From NCBI GenBank assembly GCA_038501625.1, contig JAZAYU010000200.1:496001-560000 (forward strand): a stretch of DNA of 64,000 bases. The letters run 5' to 3'. The position numbers and the translations under genes were made by a program. The notes under the pieces are model-generated. The model saw only the letters and a list, made by a program, of their open reading frames with translations, had not been told where the DNA came from and made no database searches. Below are positions 13,401 through 22,800 of this stretch, piece by piece. Position 1 is the stretch's first letter. Every line of letters begins with the position of its first letter. Source of the stretch: Corbicula japonica (Eukaryota > Mollusca > Bivalvia > Venerida > Cyrenidae).

Positions 13401-16400
13401 CATTCATTTCAAGTACTTCAAGTGAAATTCAAGTGTTTTACTTGATCACAATCAGATAAGCTGTTAATTACACTTAATATGACAAAGTATGACCATTAAA
13501 ACTACGTCATACTAAAACAATATGTATAATGTATCAGTCATTGCACTGGATGCGTCATTTTATTTAAAGGCCAATAGGTGGCAATAAGTCCGGGAAGCAA
13601 CATTCAGCAAACACATCCCAAATGGGAAATATGTAACACTTAACCCTTTCCTCCATAGATACACCTTTATTGCATGGGCAAACAGTGTAGATCTAGATCA
13701 GCCGGCACATCCATACCGTCTGATCAGGATCTCCCCTGTTCACTTTTTGATTCGTTAGGTTATTTCTGACCAAAATGTGACCAGTGCAGATCCTGATCAG
13801 ACAGCAAGAATATGCCGGCTTATCTGGATCTACACTGGTCGCACATGCGTAAAAAGGCATATATATGGAGGAAATGATTAAACTAGAGGATCATAATACA
13901 TCATGCACCGAGGAATCAAGTATTATAATATATAATAGAATTAAATAAAAAACATCAATTTAAAACATTTTCATCAAACTTAGTAATAAGTCAGTAATCT
14001 CATTAGTTTTCAAAGTACCCATTACTCCATGGGATATGGCTGTTAACCATTGCCATGCAGTGTAGATCCAGATCTGCTGGATATCTGTGCCATCTGATCA
14101 GGATCTTTACTGTGAACTTTTTTATTCTTTAGGTTATTTCTCACCAAAAAGCAACCATTGTTGATCAAAATCAAATCGCACGAATGTGCCAGCAGATCTG
14201 GATCTACACTGGTTGCACACAGGATAAAACCCATACTGATGAAGGTTAATGAACAAATGCTAAAGATAGATGGAAGATGGATAGACAATGACATTATTCA
14301 CAAAACTTGAAAACAATACCCGGTAGGCTATTGCATACATTTGGCACAAGTTAGCTCATCATTTCTTCCTTTCTCAGATGTAAAATCTTATTCTAATGAT
14401 AGGTCCAGAAAACAATTGACTTCAATAGCTACTTTTAAGCACTGAAACTGAAACTATGTACTAACCATCTTAGGCTGCTTCTAAGTATTGACACTGTGTA
14501 CTAACCTAGTACTAAAACAATTTACAACTACAAGTATTTAAGTACTGACACTATTAGACAACATTCTACAGCTGCTAATAAGCACCCAAACTCTTTTCTG
14601 ACTGATTACCTTGACTTTTAAGCACTTGTTTTCATGTCTAAGGTGCCTTTTAAGCACCCAAACTCTTCTGACATTATCTTGACTTTTAAGCACTGAAACT
14701 GTTTTATGACTGTCTAGGTTCCTTTTAAGCACTGAAAATGTTTTCTGACTGTCTTAGGTGCCTTTTAAGTGCTGAATAGGTTTTCTGACTGTCTTAGGTG
14801 CCTTTTAAGCACCAAAACTATTTTCTGACAAGATTATCTTGACTTTAAAGCATTGAAACTGTTTTTTGACTGTCTAGGTTCCTTTTAAGCACTGAAAATG
14901 TTTTCTGACTGTCTTAGGTGCCTTTTTAAGTGCTGAATAGGTTTTCTGACTTTCTAAGGCGCCTTTCAAACACTGAAAATGTTTACTGACTGTCTACAGC
15001 ACCTTTTAAGCACAAACTGTTTTCTGATTATCTACAGCGCCTTTTAGTCACAACCTGTTTTTCTGACTGTCTACAGCGCCTTAAAAGCACAAAATGTTTA
15101 CCTACCTTTTAGAACTGCTTTCAAGCACTAAAAGGATTTATTCACCTTCCATAGTTGCTTTGGAGACTGACATTCTTTACTAACCTTCAAAAGCTGCTCT
15201 AAGAACTGACATTTTTCAGCCCTTTTATTAGTGCTGAAACTGTTTTCAGTTCAACCTGAGTTAAAGACCACAACCTGTTGACAAAGCCCACATTTGATTT
15301 GTCTCACTGACTGATTAAAAAAAATTCCGCTGTGAACAAAGACTAACTTCCTTCAAAGACTTTTGGTTTTCCCCTGAGTGGTCTTTGAAGACAGGTTTAA
15401 TGGTTTACGGATGATGCGGCCCATTGATGATACACAGGGCCTTCCCCAAAATTTTTTTAAGGCATCCTGGCATCCTACGTGTGACGTGCTAATTCATGCA
15501 AAATATTTTCACATGGTTGATGGGTGCATCTTACAAATATATTAATATATATTTAGCACAAAGCAACATAGTTTTCTAAGTTTTATTGAAATATGACATA
15601 GTACATTTTTCACAGAACTACCACACACTTGCTCTTGTATTGTACTTACATGTAATACAAAACAGTTGTTGCTTCATTTTTTATGTACATCAGTGAAAAA
15701 AAAAACATGTCACAATTGTCTCTTGTTGCAACATATCTCACACTAGATACACAGCCCTTGATTGCAGACCTGTTCTTGTCATTATGATTATGCCACAATT
15801 TAATATATGTTGAAAAGTCAACAATAGAATGGCCATTTATTGATATGAACAGCATTTAAAGATGTAAAGTTTGTTCTTTTATAGCATTAAATTACTTTAA
15901 AACCGTCTTCATTTTGGTTATTATTTGTTATAATAAACCTTCTGTAATCACCTGTTAATAAAAGTGATAAGATTTATATCATTTACCACTTACATGCTAA
16001 CAACTCTTCACAGTTAGCAGGTCATCAAAGAACAATATAACAATTTTAATCTCATTTAGGCCATCATAACTGCCGAGATAATCTATTCTTAATTGGTTGA
16101 TTAACGACCGTCTTCTCATCCAACTATCCGACACTCATCCAACTATCCGACTACTGATACACAGCAGACGCTCATTAAACATTGTAAGGTGTGATCTTGT
16201 AAAGTAGACGCTTAACAATATCAGAGAAACGCTTGAAATTGGCGAGAAAGCTTCGTAATTTGACATGTTTATTGACCTTGTTTATTGAATTTTAAAGCAT
16301 CCCGGTCAGGATTTATAGCATACCAGCGGAATATAAGCGTACCGCAAATGTTAGTTTTGAAATTAAGGCATCCAGGTGCCGGTATGCCATAATTGCCTGG

Positions 16401-19400
16401 GGAAAGCCCTGATACAGATATGATGATACGGCCCATTGACAATACAGATAAGATGATACGGCCCATTGACAATACAGATAAGATGATACGGCCCATTGAC
16501 AATACAGATATGATGATACGGCCCATTGACAATACAGATAAGATGATACGGCCCATTGACAATACAGATAAGATGATACGGCCCATTGACAATACAGATA
16601 TGATGATACGGCCCATTGACAATACAGATAAGATGATACGGCCCATTGACAATACAGATAAGATGATACAGCCCATTGACAATACAGATATGATGATACG
16701 GCCCATTGACAATACAGATAAGATGATACGGCCCATTGACAATACAGATAAGATGATACAGATAAGATGATACGGCCCAGACTGGCAAACCTTCCGGCCC
16801 AGAACACTGGCTTTTAGACCAAACTTAAAACAAACTAGTTTTTATTCTGTTTGTCTTAAATAATCTGATGTGCCCAAGATATATACACCATATTGTCTTA
16901 AAGCTTGGCTATATTGTCTTTAACTCTGGGCCGTATCGTCATGCCAGTCGTGGCCGTATCGTCTGGGCCCTATGAGTTGTGGACTGTAATGTCTGTAATT
17001 GGGTTTGACCAGACCTACCTTCTACAGCAGTGTTGAGAACTGTCATAATCTGATCTTCCAGTTTCTTAGCCAGCTGTATGTTTGTCATGATGTTTGCCTG
17101 AAATTATTACATTTAGATATATTTATTTCAAATCGTCCATTTAGTGCAATAACAGTATAACTCCTTCTAATTTCAATGGTTCTATACTCAAGTTGCTGCG
17201 AAAAAGCATGCCATCGTTTGCTTTTGTTGTCAATGTGGCTGTTCCAACAGCCATTCAAAAGGCTGTGATAAATTGATAAATAGGAGTCAATACACACTCA
17301 ATGTAAAATTATTATAATTAAATCAGAATGTTTATTTTGGTGCAAATTTGCATGTCTTCATAGATTAATAGACTTCCCAAAAGTTGCAACACTGAAAATT
17401 ATCGAGATAAACAGGTTCTTGGCATTCAATGAAAGGGGCAGATCCAGAGGGGGTTCAGTGGGTTTGCTTGAATCCATTTTTTGCGGCGGAGCAATATTCA
17501 GCGTCCATGGGGATTTTGGCCAGAAAGTTGATATGTATCAAGTAACTAACCTAAGACTGCCCCAAACAAATCCCATTTCTAGAAATTTTGCATTCAACCC
17601 TGCATGAGATTTAAAACCTATAAAATGATGTACTGAATTTCACAGACCCTCTTTGTTGAAACAACAGGCTTCTTCTTCTTTCTTGGAGTTTCTTCATCTT
17701 CTGGTTGGTCTAAAAATGCTGTAATAAATGTTATCAGCATAAATGACAACAATAAACATGTGCCAATGATCATAAAACAACGATTGGAGACCGGTCTCAA
17801 ATCCTTAGCATCTGATTGGCTGAAATCGAGCACTGTCTTCAAACTGATCAATCACAAACCACCAACTCCAAATTTTTCTTCAACCTTGTTTATTTTCATG
17901 GGATCAGTCAGGGCAACCAGTAGACAAGCTCTAAATATTTTCATTCTGCTGGAAACCCTTTCCTCCATATTTAAGTGCTTTTACGCATGTGCGACTAGTG
18001 TAGATCCAGATTAGCTGGCACATCCATGCTGTCTGATAAGGATCTGCACTGTTTGCTTTCTAGTCAGAAATAACCTAATAAATAAATAAGGCGAACAGCT
18101 TAGACCCTGATCAGATTACATGACTGTGTCTGCTGATCTGGACCTACACTGTTGGCTCTCACTATGACTGTGTATCTATAAAGGGTAAAAGTGAAAATAA
18201 TCTCAGTAGGAAATTACATGAGCAAAAATAATCTCTAAACAAAATAATTTCTTGAGAAACAGACATTTAATGTTAAGTTAAGTAACACACCTTATATCTC
18301 ACACGACTACTGGCAGGTATATTAAATCTTCATGTCTTTCTCTCATGACCACTTGTTATTATGAACACTTACCCACTTTAAACCTTTACTCCATAGACAC
18401 ACCTTTACCACATGGGTGAACAGTGTAGATCCACATTCGTGCCATCTGATCAGGATCTGCACTGTTTGCTTTTAGATTTATATTGTATTGATGTGTTGTG
18501 TATCGGCCAGAGGCTTACATCACAATAAACTATTGAATCTTTAATCTGAATTTTCCTTTTTGATATTGCATGATGCATGATCACAATCATATTCCAGGCA
18601 TCTTCTGCGTACATGTCGTTTATTTCAGCCTATAAATTAGTAAATGTACTCACCATAATACAGGTCGTCATATCCTTTCTTGTATTTGTTTAGAAACTCT
18701 ATCTCTTCTTTCTTGTCATTTATGTCAGCCTGTAAGTAAGTGACAGAAAATTAAACACAGTAGCTTTATTCTACCATTCCAAGTTGTATCCCAAGGGTTC
18801 TCATTTTCATTAATTGTTTGTGGTGTCTTTTTTTAATTTGACATAACAAACTCATGCTATCTTTTTCTCTCTTCATTTTCGCTGCATGGGGAGGCTGTGT
18901 TTCACTTTTTTATTGTTAACTCTTTACTCCATAAAATACATGTTTTATCCTAAGTGCAAACAATTTAGGTCCAGATCAGCTTACAAATCTGTACTCTCTG
19001 ATCAGGATCTACAATGTGCACTTCTTGGTGAGAAAATAATCTAACTAAACGAAAAGCAAGCAGTTTAGATTCTGATTAAATGACAGGGATGTGCAAGCTG
19101 ATCTGGATCTACACTTTTCACCCAAGGATTTCAGCCATATCCCATGAAGTAAAGAGTTAACAAGATGTTTTTTGTTAAAAACGCATGTCTCGCCCCTGCC
19201 CCCTGGCCCCTGTGACCTTGACCTTTGACCCAAAAATCACTAGGGTTCTTCTACTCAATAAGGGCTATTACCCTATTTAGTTTGAATGCTCTGGGTCAAG
19301 CGGTACTCCAGTTATTGACCGGATACGGTTTTCACTCTTCGGGCCCCTGTGACCTTGATCTTTGACCTACTGACCCCAAAATCAATACGGTTCTTCTACT

Positions 19401-22400
19401 CAATAAGGGCCATCACCCTGTGAAGTTTGAATGCTGTGGGTCAAACGGTACTCCAGTTATTGAGCGGAAACAAAGTGTGACAGACAGACAGACGGACTGA
19501 CGGACAGACAGACAGGGCAAAAACAATAAGTCTCCCCCAGAGGGGGGGAGACATAATAAATACTAAAAAATTTCAATATGTAACTGTTTGAACCAAAAGC
19601 CCTCCAAAAAGTTGGGTGCACATTGAGCCTAGATGTAGAAAAAATTCAAGCCATGATTTTGCTGAACAGGGGTGGTGTGGGAAGCAAAATATGTATAAAT
19701 CTTGGCTTGTTCAAATGTTTGGTGCAAAAGCGACCAACACATACCCATTGGGTAAGAGCTACAAGTACTACCATAGGCATACATGTATAAACATTCATAA
19801 AATGAAACCACATCCTTCTACAATGTACATATACATGCATAGTCAAAACAAAATTTTAAAACAAAAACCGATACAGACAACGCATTGAAGCATTGATTTT
19901 TTATCATGATGCATGCAGTGCAGATTAAAATCAGATGGCACGAATTTGCTGGCTGATCTGGATCTACACTTGTCAGGCATTCATTAAAATGTGCATATAT
20001 GTAGTAAAAGGATAAACATGTCCTGAAAATTAATGTAATACCTACGTTTAGGTCATCAATATCTCCCTGCATTAGGTTTCTCTCTTTATCCCGGTCAGAT
20101 TTTTCTTTCTCCAAACCTTTTTCCAATCTAAAATTGATAACAACATTGATTTTGCGTTGTTGGCTTTAACCCTTCACTCAATGGATATGCTTTTTATGAC
20201 AAAGGTGACCAGTATATACCGGTATTTAGATTAGCCAGAACATGTTATACAACTTAGACATACACTGTTTGCTTCTTGTTCAAAAATAGCCTAAAAATCT
20301 AAAAGTGAATACTGTAGATCCTGTTCAGAAAGAAAAGATGTGCTAACTGACCTGGATATACACGGGCCACCCATGTGATTAAGGTGTATGTCTATGCCGT
20401 AAAGGGTTAATATTCTGTAACAAAACAACTTTATGCAAGAAGTGCTTTATATGCAAGGATTATCTCAATAAATTCGTTTCTAAATCTACTGGTGGATTCA
20501 GATTTCTTATCCCTATAATCACTCCTGATAAAATTGATATTTCACTGAACACATGGCTTTTTTCCGACTTTAGAAAGGGCCGTTTACAGGCATCTTCCCT
20601 TCAGAAAACTTCTTTTAAAATCATGCAGTTTTCCCCAAAAAGTAACTTTATATCAGGTTTTTTTCATTCCCCTTCTGAAAAAAAATCATGCTATTTTTCC
20701 CAAAAATTACAGGGCATGGTTCCCTTCCCCTTGCAGTGAAAAAACAACAACAACCAAACAAATATCCTTTTCATTCAGTTTTATTTCCTATTTATATTCT
20801 CAGATCCCAAGTCAAAGTTCTATTCAGTTCCGCCCATTGTTTTCCTGTTTAGGGAATGTTATGATTATGATAACATACAGAGCATACAGCACGTGAATGT
20901 AATATATTTTCTACTTATAAGCCATGCCTCTGTACATGTCTATCTACATTGAATCTTCTTTAATAGCCGCCTTGTTATTGAATTAATTTTTCCAATTTCA
21001 AGCCTTAAGGTCTACTTTCAGTTTTATATACAGTCAAACCTGTTTTAAAGCAACCACCCAAGGGAGTGACAAAATGTGGCTGCTTAACACAGGTTACTGT
21101 TTAAGATAGGTAAAAATTAGAAAAAAATATCAGTTAAGCACACATTCAAACTTGCTGTTTAAGACAGGTGGTTGTTTAATGCAGGTGGCTGCAAAGACAG
21201 GTTCAACTGTATAGATATAAAGCCCTAAAAGTCTATAGCATCATATCAGTCACTGCCACTTACTTGTCAATGGCAGAAAGCTTATCAGCTAAATTACTTT
21301 TCATATCTTCTATAAGATCGTTCAGTTCATCCACTTTATGTCTTAGTTCCTCTGTAGTTTTCTGATTCTCCTCCAGTTGTTTGTGCTTCTCAAACAACCT
21401 ATAAAAACAATAGATATATATAATAATATAAACTCAGCAAAAATAGAAAGTACCCACTTTTTATGCTTATATTCTCATTCACATATTTTCATTTAATTAC
21501 GAACACTTTAAAGGGTGTTTTATTAATTAATTGCAGTTGTTTTTAAGTTTAATTGTTCATGAACATAATCTTCCACACCTAGACCTGAGCAAATAGCCAT
21601 CAGATAACAATTAATAAAGGATTTTAAAAAAAAACTATATATTCAATTTAAAGGGAGGTAATTGGAAACATTTGGGATTTCTAGCGTTGTTTACAGAGGT
21701 CAGGACGAGTTGTTTCATTAATGAATGTTTTGTGATTTTATTGACACCAAGAACTGATTTAATTCCAACAAATGTGAATATTGTTTATCATCACTTACTT
21801 CTTCCTAAAACCCCAATAATAGCAAAGGGAAAGATAACTTAGTCGTGACTGCAGATGTTTTGTTATTTTGACATGACCACATTAAAGACTTGAAAGGAAA
21901 AAAATCATTTAACGTTAGTCGCCGATATTCAAAAATATTAGATGATGCAATTAACTATTACCATAACTTTTACATGTATTTTTATACATGTGATTTATCG
22001 ATAAATTGGTTACACAGCATTTGTTCATGTAGTTATCGTAAACTCTGTGTTTTTACATGTTCCGCTGCTGTATAGGCCGATTTTCGTAAAATGAATCGCC
22101 TTGCATATGAGTGCATATGACTATATGCGTATTTTTCGTTTAAAGAATATTATGTATGCGCTTGCAAGCGTCCACGTGAAATAAAACTCCAATTTCATCG
22201 AACTTTTTCTTGTACTTTTTCGCGGTAGCTAAATTTTTTCAACTCGTTATTGACTTAAAAAGTTAAGTGGTTAGGTACTAAATTTCACTTATATTTTGTT
22301 TCCGTGATATATCACGGTAGGTTGGTCGAGGACTCAAACGATCGTGTAACGTTTGTGCTTTTTAAATTTAAAATATTAAATCAGCAAAATTTTCTGTGGT

Positions 22401-22724
22401 CGATAAAATGATACGGTTATTCGTATATTATCCGGATACTGGATACGGTTATCCGAATAGTGATTTAGGTATCCGTTCCCATCCCTATTTATTAACCCTT
22501 TACTCCATAGATAAGGCTTCATTGCGTGGGTGAACAGTTTAGATCGAGATCAGCCAGTACTAGTGCCATCTGATCAGGATCTAAACTGTTCACCTTTGAT
22601 TCATTAGTTTATATCTGACCAAAATGCTACACAGGTCGAACATGAGTACAAATGCGTATAGATGTACACATGGAGGAAAGGGTTTTGGGTGAGAGAGGGA
22701 GAAGAGAAAGGGAGAGAAGAGAAA

Positions 22725-22800
<76 letters not shown>

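Noticed and set aside
993..14294. Many short frames with phrases like ACVTSVDPDQLAH..LIRIC
   Set aside because: All come from copies of the TTAA palindromic MITE, in several frames and both strands; they are not a conserved protein.
16412..16775. CRISPR-like array
   Set aside because: Head-to-tail units without spacers, in animal intron DNA.
16269..16807. Long open frames on both strands (up to 164 codons) with decapeptide repeats
   Set aside because: They are produced by a 30-bp tandem repeat whose unit is a multiple of three, so all frames stay open. No splice or start context.
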